Numbered from the stretch's first letter, positions 1-10,797 are shown. The stretch: DNA of 64,000 nucleotides from Linum tenue (GCA_946122785.1 CAMGYJ010000004.1:11554150-11618149); one strand, 5' to 3'. A program made the numbers and translations. Notes: a model not told the origin generated them from the letters alone.

Positions 1-906
1 CTCTCCTGAATAGTCATCATCCTCCTCGTCCTCATCAAGATCCACAACCTCCTCAAGGGGCATAGAAAGCCCATCCACCCAGGTGCGGATGTCGTTAGTG
101 GCCAAGAGGCGTGCACTGTGGAGCACATCCCGGCTGAGGGGGGTGGAGCCGCCCCGCACAGACGCATCATGAAGCCCCTGGAAGCTGATGTCGAAATGCC
201 GCACCAACCGTGTGATCAGGGGACCACAGAAGAGGTGGGTGGGATTTCCGTGGCACCGGGAGAAGGTGGTGGCCACGAAAGATCCCAAGTGGAGCATGTG
301 CTCCGGGTCTCCCATCGAGTACATGGCGTACAACACCCGCTTCGGAATCTTATGCGAGCCAGTGGCGTTGGGGACGATAGAGCGGGTGATCAGCAGGTTC
401 AGGATGTGCCACTACGGCTTGAGGGTGCTGACGTAGGTCTGGCCAGCATCGAAGTAGTCGTATCCATGAGCGCGCCTGGCTATCCGGCGGTAGAACTCAT
501 CCTGGTTCCAGTCGGTCGGGTTGGCGATCTCGATCTCATGGGCATCGAACGGGTGGTACTCGATCCCCAAAGCGTAGGCCAACCCGTCGATGGTCAGCTC
601 CCTGTGATGGCCACCCATCCTGAATGTCACCGCATAGGCGTCCCGGGGCTGCTTGCGGTCATAATGATATGTGGTGTAGAACTCCCACACCAGCTCCGTG
701 TAGGTAGGCTCGTCGATGGCCAGCAACGTCCACCAATCGCGGTGACTGATGGCGGCGCTGAGCTCCTGCAGACAGTGGAGCTGCTCGAACACCGCCCACT
801 CGAGGTGGTAGTGGCGCTCCAATCTCCCCCGGATCACCTTGCGGAACTGATCCGCGTAGTCCGCGTGCAGGCGCAGACCCTGCACAAACGGATGGTCCTG
901 CGACAT
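1..906 (-). pseudogene. Athila-type ORF1-like protein, 3' part beyond window
   Basis: The minus strand encodes about 300 residues starting at 904-906 (MSQDHPFVQGLRLH) and running off the left edge. The run around WWTLLAIDEPTYTELVWEFY and the later LYAMYSMGDPEHMLHL and ending in an acidic DEDEEDDD tract is the kind of sequence found in the Athila ORF1 / putative plant transposon protein family; function in that family is poorly defined. One in-frame TAG at 412-414 replaces what is probably a tryptophan codon (KP-stop-WHILNLL), and the frame continues cleanly on both sides. It is therefore a once-coding gene with a single nonsense mutation. Family assignment rests on remembered sequence style rather than a search. 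Confidence 0.65.
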
Positions 907-980
907 GTTCCTGCAAAATCAATACACCAAAGGTGGAGCCAAGAAAAACTGGTCAGGTCCAACAACATGGGTTCATCACT

Positions 981-992
981 TCCCCCACACTT
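981..992 (-). other. Purine-rich tract resembling a retrotransposon PPT
   Basis: On the minus strand this reads AAGTGTGGGGGA, a form typical of polypurine tracts in Athila/Tat elements. It lies between the ORF1-like gene and the palindrome-rich LTR-like block. No LTR border immediately follows it, so its role here is uncertain. Confidence 0.35.
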
Positions 993-1334
993 AAGGCCAC
1001 CTAGGCTAACAGTGATACGCACAACCGGTTGAATCACAGACGACTCAACCGGAATCAAAGCAAGGATCACAGAACCAATCGCATTCACGACAAGGGCAGT
1101 ACATACACCAAAGATAAAACCATGCAAGCTTAAGGCATCCCTCACCCTACCATGGCAGGCGAGGCGCCGGAATGTCGCCGGAAAATGACCGGCGACGGCG
1201 GCGGTGGCCGGCGGCGAGCAACGGCGGCGGCCAAAGAGGAGAGAGGGGAGAGGATTTGAGAGTAGAGAGAGGAGAAATTTTGGAAAAAATGAGGGTAGAG
1301 AGAGAAATGACCAGGGGTTTCCTTTAAATAGGGA

Positions 1335-1590
1335 AAATCCCCGGTCGGATCTCAGAAATACCCGGTCGGGTATTTGTGAGTCCTCGACCGGGGTTTGCTA
1401 AACGCAGCGTATCAAATGGGAGATTATACCCGGCCTCGAGCCAAAAATACCCGGTCGGGTAATTTTGGATCAAGGTCGGGTATGTTTGGTAAAACGCTGC
1501 GTTCAAGGCCTTGGGAATCCCCGGCCTCGAACCAAAAATACCCGGTCGGGTATTTTTGGGACGAGGTCGGGTATTTCCCATTTTTTCCCC
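1335..1590. repeat. Palindrome cluster, arm TACC around CGGTCG
   Basis: The word TACCCGGTCGGGTA occurs three times (near 1359, 1449 and 1540), with half-site variants CCCCGGTCGG, CCCGGCCTCG and AAGGTCGGGTA between them. Each word is a near-perfect 14-bp palindrome with a CGGTCG core. Spacing is irregular, so this is not a simple tandem repeat. Confidence 0.8.
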
Positions 1591-1649
1591 CCCGAGAAAC
1601 AGAGGGGGCCCCGGGCGTGGACCAAAAAATACCCGAGCCTCCTCATCCT

Positions 1650-1863
1650 TCAAGCCATGGAACTGGATAGAGGATGTAAAGAGTTGAATCCAGCATGGCT
1701 TGATCTCGAAGTTGTTTGCAGGAATGGGCGGATAGAGGATGACCGGGCGGATGTCGGCAATCCGTGGAGTATAGTAGTACTCCAAGGTGGGACCCGGTGG
1801 TGGTGGATGGTGATGGGCCCCAGCTCCCTGGGGATTGGGGTCGTTCCCCAGGATCTGGTTCAC
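1650..1863 (-). pseudogene. Athila gag fragment
   Basis: The minus-strand frame opens MNQILGNDPNPQG and contains ANNFEIKPCWIQL, the characteristic short Athila/Tat gag motif (ANNFEIK...IQ) used for family recognition. The frame then runs into palindrome-rich non-coding DNA. About 70 residues remain of a gag that normally spans several hundred, so this is a fragment. Confidence 0.55.
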
Positions 1864-2274
1864 CGGAGGTGGGTTCTGAATATAATCAATTCACAAATTT
1901 GATCAGGATTCAAGTCATTCAATCATTCAAACCTCAATCGAATATAATCAATTCACAAATCTGTACTTGGGTTCATACAATCAGACCTAGCATACAAATC
2001 TAGGGTTCCCCATACCCAAATGAATGGGGGAACTACTCCATAGAGAAAGAAGCAAAAGCAGATTCAGACGCGGAAATCATACTGTGAAGATGCTCCTGGA
2101 CGTTTAATCGGCACTTCTCCAAGCTCAAGCCGGGCTCCAATGGTGATGAAGATCAAGCTATGGCACTTGGGAACTCTGGTTCGTCGCTTTCTCTCTCTAG
2201 GGATTGCTTTCTATCTCAAAAACTCGGAACCCTTCAATGTTGGCCTTCTTTCTCCTTAAATTGGCTGCCTGGTC

Positions 2275-2480
2275 GCGATACCCGGTCGGGTATTTCGGGT
2301 TTCGCCCGGGTATATGCAAAACGCGCCGCTTTGGTAAAGGGCAAATCCCCGGTCTGATCCACTAATCCCCGACCGGGGGTTTTAGCATTCTGCCCGGGCC
2401 CCTCTCTGGTTCTCGGGCGCCCAAAAGTAGTGAATACCCGGTCGGGTATTTGGCCACCTGACCGGGTATTTTCCACATGC
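2275..2480. repeat. Second TACC/CGGTCG palindrome cluster
   Basis: TACCCGGTCGGGTA is present near 2279 and 2436, with CCCCGACCGGGGG, CCCGGTCTGATCC and GACCGGGTA variants between. It belongs to the same word family as 1335-1590 but lies on the other side of the gag fragment, inside LTR copy 1. Confidence 0.75.
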
Positions 2481-2685
2481 GGCTTACTTTGTCCCAACTT
2501 CGCTCCTTTCGACCCAGAACTCGTTTCTCCGCCTCGATTTCAACGCTGGGACCTGAAATATGACATAAACACACACCCTAGCGTGAAATCGGCTTAAAAT
2601 GCTAGAATCCACATCTCAAACGACTTCAGAATGGGTTGAAAACATGTGCAATTATTGGTCTATCAGCTAGCTTGGTGGTGTTCAA

Positions 2686-2847
2686 CTACTTAGTGGCATT
2701 TGTTTACACCAAAAAAATAATCTTATACCATATTGATTATTTACAAGGCATTATTTGTCTGTATAAGGCCAGATCAATAATAACAATTAATGTTATTTAA
2801 GCTGGGCCTTATGGTACAAGATTTTTAAGCCAAACCACTAAGTCTCC
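2686..2847. mobile_element. Small MITE-like inverted-repeat element
   Basis: The left end ACTTAGTGGCATTTG is mirrored by CCAAACCACTAAGT at the right, and the next blocks also pair (AATCTTATACCATA against TATGGTACAAGATT). About 160 bp in all, AT-rich and non-coding. I could not assign a clean target-site duplication, so the superfamily is open. Confidence 0.45.
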
Positions 2848-2874
2848 GAGAAGGAGCTAATCTCGTCACAAGTT

Positions 2875-3085
2875 GGGTAGCCCGACGTGACGTGGTCGCG
2901 AGATCTTGACCACGTTGACGTCAAGTCTAGCAGAGCCCGACGTGGTCGCGAGATCCAGATCTAGACCACGTTAGCGTCATGCCTGATCGCAGGATCTAGA
3001 TCTAGACCACGTTGAAGTCAAGCCTAATAGCCAGACGTGGTCGCGAGATCTAGACCACATTGGTGTCAAGGCCGACTGCGAGATG
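2875..3085. repeat. Degenerate tandem repeats with ACGT cores
   Basis: About four units of 45-60 bp share the order GACGTGGTCGCGAGATC, CTAGACCACGTT and a TGACGTCAAG-like block. Many copies contain ACGT, the core bound by plant bZIP factors (G-box and as-1 type). The array lies about 220 bp upstream of a TATA-like ACAAATAGGAGG near 3303, so it may be enhancer repeats of an LTR or of a pararetrovirus-like promoter; neither parent is proven. Confidence 0.6.
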
Positions 3086-4479
3086 TAAAAGGTTCTTGTC
3101 TTGAGATCTGGAATAGCCATGGTAAAAGGAAGTCAAGTAACAAGATATCAACTCCAAGAGAAAGGGCAAGCGGTTAACATAGCAACCGTCGATTATCGCA
3201 CGTACAAGGACACGTCAGCCACGTCCGAGGAAGAAGGGAAGCAGTTCTTTTTGGAAGTTACTCTCAGAGTGTTTTTTCTATGATGTTTACAATTTCAAGG
3301 CTACAAATAGGAGGAGTTGTGAGAGGAAGGGTTCGCAAAAATCACCACTCGACACCACTTGTCAAGTTTTTATCAATTATGTCTTTCCTCTGCAATTTTT
3401 ATCAGTAGTCGTAGATATGGAGCTCTCTTAGAACATCCATAGGAGTAGGAGTAACTTAATGTAGATTTCTGTCTCGTGAGTCGTGTAAACATCGAACACC
3501 CTCGTTTGAACTTTGTTTGAAGAGGTGTGGACTGTGATTAGTAATCGTTGTTCAAAAAAGTCAAGGTGTATTCAATTCTCATTAAACACAAGTTTTTTCA
3601 CCGAAGAACATTACGTTTACGACCGAACTAAAGACGAAAATTCACCAAATTTCAATACCAAAGCCGAATGGAAACATCAATCATTCGATTCAATCTGTTG
3701 AAGTCATGGTACTTCTAGTGGATCAAACCTCAAACGGCCAGCCTAATTAACGTCATCATGAACCACTTTCAAGAGTTTGTGCATATATAAATATATAAAT
3801 AAATTCTTGTGTTTGAAATGTCAATATTCAAATTTTTAGAGAAAAGCTAAATAGAATTTCCGATATCAAATTTGGAGTTTGTTCACAATTGAATTAAATT
3901 AAAAGATTCCAACTATACTCTTATCGATTTTTGGCAAAACCAACAATGAAAACTGGTTCAAACCGGTTAGTCGGTCCGACTGATAAAACCAGTGACCAGA
4001 GGCCAGCCGGGCTCGCATACTTTTGCTAACCCGCCAATCCAGAACTGGTCGATCCAGTGTCGGTTCGAATGATTATCCGCACAAATCGAACGTACCGAAT
4101 GACCAGTCTGACAATCAAATCTTCAAATTAGAAGAAAAAAAAGTTCAAGATCTGAACCGGAGAAATCAAAACGGAGAAATTCAATGCAGGAACTCCACGA
4201 ACCCGCACATCTCCCTGCCGGCAAGAATTTCGACGTCTATGTTGAGGACTCCTCCCTCTTTCCTGTCGAAAAAAATAGAGGGATTGGCAAGTGAAGAGGA
4301 TCTGTTTGTTTCTAATTTCAGTAACGGAGTTGGGTTGGGGTAAACAGAGGGAGAGGAATGAGGGAGAGATCGTGAGACAGCGACAGTGAGAGAGAGACAA
4401 GGCGAGGGAGAAAAGAGAGGGTTTGGACAAGGGAAGGGTTGTTGTATGATTTTAGGGTTTTTCCTTTTTTCATGATTAA
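3086..4479. other. Unassigned, mostly AT-rich DNA
   Basis: No credible gene is visible. The first 400 bp look like a transcription leader (TATA-like ACAAATAGGAGG near 3303). At 3950-4080 there is an ACCGGTT/AACCGGTT-rich stretch of the kind seen near plant hAT ends. At 4330-4430 there is a GA-rich stretch. Confidence 0.4.
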
Positions 4480-5030
4480 GATTTTTAAACCATGTTTTTC
4501 ATTTTCCACTTCAGGCCAAATTTTGAGGTTAATTGAAGGAATGTCGACGGTCCAAAAAGAATCAACTCATCCGAGTCATCTCCAATTCCCCATTCCTGCC
4601 GGCAAGGGCATTGGGCCGGCCCGGGGCAGAAAAGAAGGCTGGACCAGCCAGCTCGGCTGCTAGTGGGAAAATGAACACGGGCCGAGGCCTCTGGGGGTAC
4701 GTACACGGTACACGCTCTCGACGCTGGCTAGCTAGGTTTAGCGCTACAGTACCACGTAGTAATGAAGGGTCAAGACTGTGAATAAGTACTAATTAATCAG
4801 GATTCACGAATCATCATTTAACTATTGAACAACAACAGTACACAGTACGTAACGTAGTACAACATATCATCCGTCGTCGTTCACTGAACAACAATCAGTT
4901 CACAAGCATGTCTTACGCATGCATGCATGTATTCATAATGAGCATGCTCGTCGTCGAGACGGGTATTACATAGTACCATCGATCTTAAGCAAGCACGCAT
5001 GCATGCATGCGGCAGGGCACTAATCATTGA
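4480..5030 (-). repeat. Left arm of large inverted repeat around the GH1 gene
   Basis: Read on the minus strand, this arm matches 9165-9885. Matching blocks include 4641-4665 against 9717-9741 (AGCTCGGCTGCTAGTG on one side, CACTAGCAGCCGAGCT on the other) and 4971-4990 against 9211-9230 (around ATCGATCTTAAGC). The arm corresponds to the 3' untranslated and downstream DNA of the beta-glucosidase gene; similarity stops at about its stop codon. No coding sequence accompanies this inverted copy. Confidence 0.85.
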
Positions 5031-6095
5031 TTAATTATGAGCTTACTCCACAGTAGTTACCGTTATTGGTGACGTTTCACCTTCTCCCCACCATTTTGGC
5101 GTTTGAAATAGTAGGTGGTCTCATTAAGGTTAAGTGAGATGGTACCGTAAGTGGAAAATAACCCATCCAACCTGTGAGTCTTGAGAGAACGATTACAGCC
5201 TCTGCCTGCCATACCATGTGTTTTAAAGAGAACACTTAATATCGGGGTCACGAGCATAGTTAGTAAATACGGTATGTGTAAATAGCATATAAGATACGTA
5301 TGAATATTTTAGTTCATTTATTAACTAATGATATGCCTAATAGTACTTCAATAGTAGTAAAATATATGAAATTAATTGTTTTAAAAACAAATAAATGTTT
5401 ATATAATATTTAAATTATCAATTTAATAGATAAAATACAAATGTTTAACGTGTTATATTGATTTTATATGTGTTTAGTACGCAAACAATCAAACGAATGG
5501 AGAAAAATGAAACGATTTGACATTCTAGGGATAAAAAAGAGGATTTATATAAATGATTTCATTCATATTAGTAAAGAATGCAAAGTAGTATGAAAATGGA
5601 AGCTTTAAACGCATAAAATATGTACTTTCATAAATACGCGTATTAAGTGGAGTATCTACTGATTATGGTCGTGAGGACTTGAAATGTGGCCTCAGGGACA
5701 AATCTGCTTTGGTATCATATCATGAAAACAACTGGTCTCAATAACCCAAGTTGTTAAAAGATATATATGTATGATACTTAATCACTTTCTTACATACTGA
5801 AGTAAACATGACTGTATCTGCCCCTGGGCAAGGATTGACAATTTCTGAAGACCGCGCTACCGGTAGCCCCAAATTTCATGACACAGATCACTGAAGAGGT
5901 TCGAAACTCGACTTCTATTTGGCAAATAACACGTATCGAACTAGTTTCAGTTTATCGCAATAACTCGAACGGTTTACAGTCCGCGAATATTCGTCATTCC
6001 AAAGATCTCAAAGGGAGGACTTGAGAGCATGTAAAACAAGCTAGTTTTCAGTGTGTGGCTCCGGAACATGTGAATTTCTGTAACCTCATCCCCCA
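5031..6095. other. AT-rich upstream region of the beta-glucosidase gene
   Basis: About 1.07 kb between the left inverted-repeat arm and the TATA box. No coding sequence is recognisable. It is the only upstream DNA available as promoter before the repeat arm begins. Confidence 0.5.
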
Positions 6096-6100
6096 AACTC

Positions 6101-6110
6101 TCTATAAAAA
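6101..6110 (+). promoter_or_regulatory. TATA box of the beta-glucosidase gene
   Basis: TCTATAAAAA lies about 90 bp upstream of the ATG at 6196, a normal distance for a plant TATA box plus a short leader. The start codon context CCACCATGGC is strong. Confidence 0.65.
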
Positions 6111-6195
6111 GACGCCTTCAGCTCTCCCAAAATGCACCACCCCAAACAAGCCAAGCTAGAGCCCTAGTGAGGCAACAAGCCCTACCCTTTCCACC

Positions 6196-9173
6196 ATGGC
6201 TTTCAGAGTACTTGTGCTGCTGCTTCTCTCGAGCCTGCTGGCTCACAGCATTGGCTTCGGGGTGGCAAAGTCCGTCCCTGTCGTCCCTGCCATCCCTGAT
6301 CACAATCCTTGCTTAGATCTAAAAGAGTACCATTACCGGCCATCGGAGGAGCTGCCCTATGGTCGTTGGAGTTTCCCCGACGGCTTCGTGTTTGGCTCTG
6401 CCACAGCTGCTTACCAGGTACAGCTACGTATATATCAGTTCCTATTCTTAACCTACATACCTATATACATAAACATGAGGACAACATGCACCTTTCTTTC
6501 AACCTGTTACGAGGACATGACTTCTATATGTACCATTGGACGATAAGGACTATATATGGACAGTTTTCATTCCATCAATATAATTTAATATTCATGAAGG
6601 TCGAGGGTGCTGCTAATCAACTGATTTATTATATCATTTCTGGGTTTTCTCTGGCTAATCGTTTCCTTTATTGACTCCTTTTATTTCTTATTGTTGTTGT
6701 TGTGTTTCTTTGCTGCTGTGGGATGAAGGTCGAGGGTGCTGCAAATCAATATTGCAGAGGCCCGAGTATCTGGGACAGATTCGCCCATGAGTTTCCAGGT
6801 CTGTAACTTATAAATGGCCGCCCTTTAAGCTGAGCTTACCTCCATCTGCGGTAATTAGGGTTTTGATGTATATGTTGATGACTGCAGAGAGGATAGCGGA
6901 TGGGAGCAATGGAGATGTGGCACTGGACCATTATCACCGCTTGGAGGTACCGTATTAATATATACATATAGTTCTCATTAGCTAGGTTGACTTTGCCTGA
7001 CAACAAATTTGTTGATTAATTTGGGATTTCCTTCGTCAACGCACGTGCAGGAGGATATCGTAAGGATGAAGTATATGAATTTGGATGCCTACCGATTCTC
7101 CATCTCCTGGACTAGAATCATACCATGTGAGCAAAATCATCGCTTCTAGGTGTGTTCCTTTTTTTTTTTTTTTTTTTGTAGAGTTGGAGTATGAATCGTT
7201 AATTTTACAACTTGAGAACGTAGTTGGTCCGATCAAGACCGGAATCAATGAGCAAGGAGTCAAGTTTTACCACGACCTGCTCGATTTGCTCGAGAAACAT
7301 GGTGCGCAGAATGATTAAATACGACGCGTTACATTCCTTTGAGTCTTCGTGACTCGATCCTAAGTCTTCGTCAGAGTAATGCAGTAATGTTTCCTTCAAT
7401 TTGTAGGACTGGAGCCTTATGTGACCATATGGCATTGGGATACCCCTCAAGCCCTGGAAGCCGAGTACGGTGGATTCTTAAGCCGTAACATTTTGTAAGT
7501 AATTCATACAAAATACGTTCCGTTATGGTTCGTTGATTCCTTTGTGTTAACCATGCTGGTTCCGTGGTTATGCAGGAAGGATTACGAAGATTACTGTGAC
7601 TTCTTGTTCAAGGAATACGGCCACAGAATAAAGACGTGGATCACTTTAAACGAGCCGATGGTCCATATTCAGCGAGGCTACGACGAAGGGCTGTTCGCAC
7701 CGGGACGCTGTTCCGTATGGGTAAACAGAGCCTGTGTAGCCGGAGACTCCGCAACCGAACCTTACATCGTTGCCCACAATCTCCTCCTCGCTCATGCCGC
7801 TGCTTACCGTTTGTACGAAACAAAGTACAAGGTAGGTCGTCAGTCAGTCCAATAAATTAGCTAGATTCCATTATATTTGTTTTGCACGACTGTTTGTCAC
7901 CTGCAAAAAAATTTGGGTTATAACACACATTCGCGCAGGCCAAGCAACAAGGGGTAGTAGGGATCACATTAGTCACCTTCATGTACCTTCCTTACGACTC
8001 GAATAGTACGGCAGACATTGATGCTGCCCAGAGATCTCTGGATTTCAATTATGGCTGGTGCGTAAGTGGGTGGTTAATCTCTGTGGAAAATTAATTTTGT
8101 TTTTTTTTTCCAAATTGTATATGATGAAACTTGTTACGCACGGAATAGGTTCTTGGATCCTATTACCTTTGGTCGCTACCCAAGAAACATGGTGAAACTA
8201 TTGGGATCTCGCCTGCCAACCTTCACACAGCAAGAGTCGGACATGCTCAAGAACACGTATGATTTCATAGGCCTCAACTACTACACCACCTATTATTCCA
8301 AGAACAACACCAATGTCGACCCGGTGCATCTTCGATTTGGTTCCGACTCCCACGCCATTACTACTCGTAAGTACTCCGAATTCGTTACTGCGTCGAAATA
8401 TGAACCAACTATTGTGTTTGAGTAAAAGTATTCTGAATCAATGATCTTACTTGTTTCGACAGCTGAAAAAGACGGAGTCTATATTGGTCCGCCGGTACGT
8501 AATTTAGAACATGATAAGCTTTGCCAGCTTCTTCTATATTATATGAACAAACAAGTTGCAACAAAAATGATGGTTTATTTTTCTTCAAATTTCGCAGGTG
8601 GGTTCCTTCTGGCAGTTTCTGTATCCTGACGGGCTCCGACTGCTTTTGGAGTACACCAAAGACACATATGGAGATCATGATATTTACATAACCGAGAACG
8701 GTAACCTTTTTAGGTCTTACCGTACCCCTTAAGCAAACTTGTGTTATTTATATATATACTAATTAAAAAAAAAATCACAAACAGGAATGGGTACGCAGGA
8801 GGATCCTACACTGACACTTGCAGAGGTCAGAAACGACACCATGAGGGTCAACTTCTACAACGCCCATCTAGCTAGCGTTCGCCAGGCGATGATCGAGAAG
8901 GATGTGAAGGTGAGAGGGTTCTTCGCCTGGTCGTACGCAGACAACTACGAGTGGAATGACGGGTACTCGGTCCGGTTCGGGCTCAACTACGTTAACTACA
9001 CGGATCTTTCCAGGTGGCCTAAGTACTCCGCTTGCTGGTACACCGGTTTCTGCCGCCGAGCCCAGCCCAAGATCCCTAGCGATAACAACCTGCAGCAGCT
9101 GATCACCTCCGGCTATTCTCCTGCCGTCGGTCGCAAGACACTCTTCCGCCGCCCAGCAGCTTACGCTTATTAA
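6196..9173 (+). CDS. Family-1 glycoside hydrolase (beta-glucosidase), 12 exons
   Basis: Likely a secreted or vacuolar retaining beta-glucosidase that cleaves glucosides of specialised metabolites. Proposed exons: 6196-6417, 6729-6798, 6888-6946, 7051-7126, 7224-7301, 7407-7494, 7576-7831, 7939-8057, 8149-8366, 8463-8494, 8598-8700, 8785-9173. All introns are GT-AG and the phases join to 569 codons without a stop, close to the 12-13 exon pattern common in plant GH1 genes. A hydrophobic signal peptide covers about residues 1-25. The catalytic acid/base is E224 in TLNEP and the nucleophile E439 in YITENG. The pocket motifs WDRF, FSISW, WHWD and DNYEW are intact. N-glycosylation sequons include NST, NNT, NDT and NYT. 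The C-terminal tail (about 45 residues after WYTGFC) has no KDEL. The acceptor at 7224 was chosen because it gives the usual spacing between RIIP and GIN. The aglycone cannot be inferred. Confidence 0.9.
6597..6625 (+). repeat. Copy of exon 2 start inside intron 1
   Basis: ATGAAGGTCGAGGGTGCTGC in intron 1 repeats the intron-exon boundary at 6724 onward, including the AAG acceptor and the first codons of exon 2 (VEGAANQ). After about 28 bp the copies diverge. Splicing to this copy would soon meet stops, so the downstream acceptor at 6729 is taken as the real one. Confidence 0.75.
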
Positions 9174-9885
9174 TCAATGATTGATTAGCACCCTGCCGCA
9201 TGCATGCTTTGCTTAAGATCGATGGTACTGTTAATTAAGTGTAATATCCGTCTCGACGACGACGGAATAATTAAGTGTGAAGAATAAGAAGGATCCGGCG
9301 GTCACTACACTGAGTATGATCGTGATGAATACATGCAGTGTATAAGACATGCATCATGATGATGAGCAGGTGGCCTTCTGATCTGATTGGTCATTTAGTT
9401 ATCTGTGTTGTGTTTTTCATTTTCTTTTCTTTTGTGTGTAGCAATAAACTGCTGTTGTTCTTTGAACGACGGCGGATGATATGTTGTACTGTGTCCTGTT
9501 ATTGTTCGGTAAACTATTATTAAAAATATGATGATTAGTGAATCAGTGATAAGTACTTATTACCCGACCCTCCCATATGTGTGGTACTGTGGCGCTTACA
9601 TAACACGTTTGTTTGTTTAATTGATACATTTGTTTAAACTTATATAATAACTAACCCTAGTTAGCCCGCATCGAGAGTGTGCGTTCTCTCAGAAACTGCA
9701 GCCCGGGTTTATTTTGCACTAGCAGCCGAGCTGGCTGGTCCAACCTTCTTCTCTGCGCCGGGGCAATGCCCTTGGCGGCAGGAATGGGGAATATGTTGTA
9801 TCTTCCGCTCGCCATTTCTTCAATTAACCTCGAAGTTTGGCCCGAAGTGGAATTTGGAAAACATCGTTTAAAATATGGATGTTCA
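9165..9885 (+). repeat. Right arm of large inverted repeat (GH1 3' region)
   Basis: Partner of 4480-5030 in inverted orientation. It begins at about the TAA stop of the beta-glucosidase and contains the 3' untranslated region. It is about 170 bp longer than the left arm because of internal indels. The last paired block is around TGGAATTTGGAAAACATCG (9848-9866). Confidence 0.85.
9443..9448 (+). terminator. Polyadenylation signal candidate AATAAA
   Basis: AATAAA lies 270 bp after the beta-glucosidase stop, followed by T-rich DNA. It is the best signal in the 3' region, but plant signals are loose and other sites may be used. Confidence 0.4.
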
Positions 9886-10399
9886 GAGTACGAGTTAGAA
9901 GTGGACGATGCATAACAAACTAAATCAGAGTACGAGTTAGTAGGGCTGTCATTTCGGTTGCCGGTTAGCGGCTAAGCGGCCGGTCTAACCGTTAACCGCC
10001 GGTTAGCGGCTAACCGGAAACAGAAAAAAACAAGTGTCGGTCGGTTGTCGGAGGTGGTTAGTGGTTAGGCGGTTAGCCGAAAAACCGATACCGGTTAACC
10101 GGCTAACCGACGCTAACCGACCGACCTAAACGACGTAGTTTTGCCATCCCTAAAACACCCCAACCCTAGCAGCCTGGCCTTCGTTCCTCCCTCACAAACA
10201 CATCGGCCAATCCATCGCCCAGCCGCCTCCACACATCGCCCAGCCGCCTTCTCAGCAGCGGCGACGACTCCCCTCCCCTGCGCCCCGCCGCCTCCACACT
10301 CCCATCTCGGCCATCCCGTCGGCGACGACTCCCCTGCGTTCCTCCGCCCTCACCGCCTCGCCTCCACCCTACCATCTCAGCCGATCTAATCGGCAGTAC

Positions 10400-10561
10400 C
10401 CCAGGTGGAGAGATCGGAAGGTTGTAGAGGACGGTGTCGGAGGCGAGGAGGGAGAGGTGGTGGGAGGGCGAGTTGAGCATGGCGGTCTCGAGCCGCTGGG
10501 CGACGTGGCGGAGGTCGGATGCGCAGACCTTGTACCCGGCTCTGGCGAGGAGGCCGTCGAT
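10400..10561 (-). pseudogene. Captured DELLA (GRAS family) N-terminal fragment
   Basis: The minus strand encodes about 53 residues that align in order with the gibberellin-perception region of DELLA proteins: DGLLARAGYKV (family DELLAxxGYKV), then SDLRHVAQRLE (family LEQLE helix region), then LLASDTVLYN (family TVHYNP). Just after VLYN a probable one-base loss puts the conserved following segment out of frame. No GRAS domain is present. In plants this region binds the GID1 receptor. Here it sits inside a hAT element and has no start codon of its own, so it is a transduplicated fragment rather than a gene. Confidence 0.8.
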
Positions 10562-10797
10562 TGGAAACGCCGCGGTCTCGTATGAAAAAAAAAAGGAATT
10601 AGGGGTTTTGTTGCTGGGTAAAGGAAAAGAAAAGGAGAAGGGGAGCAGAGGTCAGAGGGATTCTTTTCTAAATGGTGGGTTGGCGATTGGAAACGCGGCG
10701 GTCTCGTGTGGAAAGGAAAAGGAATTAGGGATTTTGTTGCTTGGTAAAGGAAAAGAAAAGGAGAAGGGGAGCAGAGGGATTCTTTTCTAATCGGTGG
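10558..10797. repeat. Two-copy tandem duplication inside hAT
   Basis: A unit of about 120 bp starting CGATTGGAAACGC and running through GGAAAAGAAAAGGAGAAGG to GATTCTTTTCTAA occurs twice in direct orientation (10558-10675 and 10683-10797), with a few substitutions and small indels. Confidence 0.8.

Larger units (their letters stand above)
1150..2665 (-). mobile_element. Rearranged Athila LTR and gag remnant (LTR copy 1)
   Basis: The right border at 2665 (minus strand begins TGATAGACC) matches the start of the better-preserved Athila LTR ending at 56789. Shared landmarks are the GACCTGAAAT block (2549-2610 versus 56672-56730) and the CTACTCCATAGAG block near 2033. Left of about 1900 the order is disturbed: a gag piece (1650-1863) sits between two palindrome clusters, and a pyrimidine-rich leader plus a GCC-repeat stretch (1150-1320) follows. 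No tRNA-Asp primer site is present. I read it as an LTR plus internal pieces joined by rearrangement; the left border is arbitrary. Confidence 0.55.

Noticed and set aside
118..1032. Long plus-strand open frame over the first kilobase
   Set aside because: It is antisense to the Athila ORF1-like frame and encodes nothing recognisable; the minus frame has clear protein character.
1150..1250. GCC/GGC-rich stretch as a CpG-type promoter of a host gene
   Set aside because: No gene follows on either strand; the stretch lies inside Athila remnants and may be leader sequence.
7140..7223. Alternative exon 5 start of the beta-glucosidase at the earlier TTGTAG acceptor
   Set aside because: It would add residues between RIIP and GIN; the acceptor at 7224 gives the normal family spacing.
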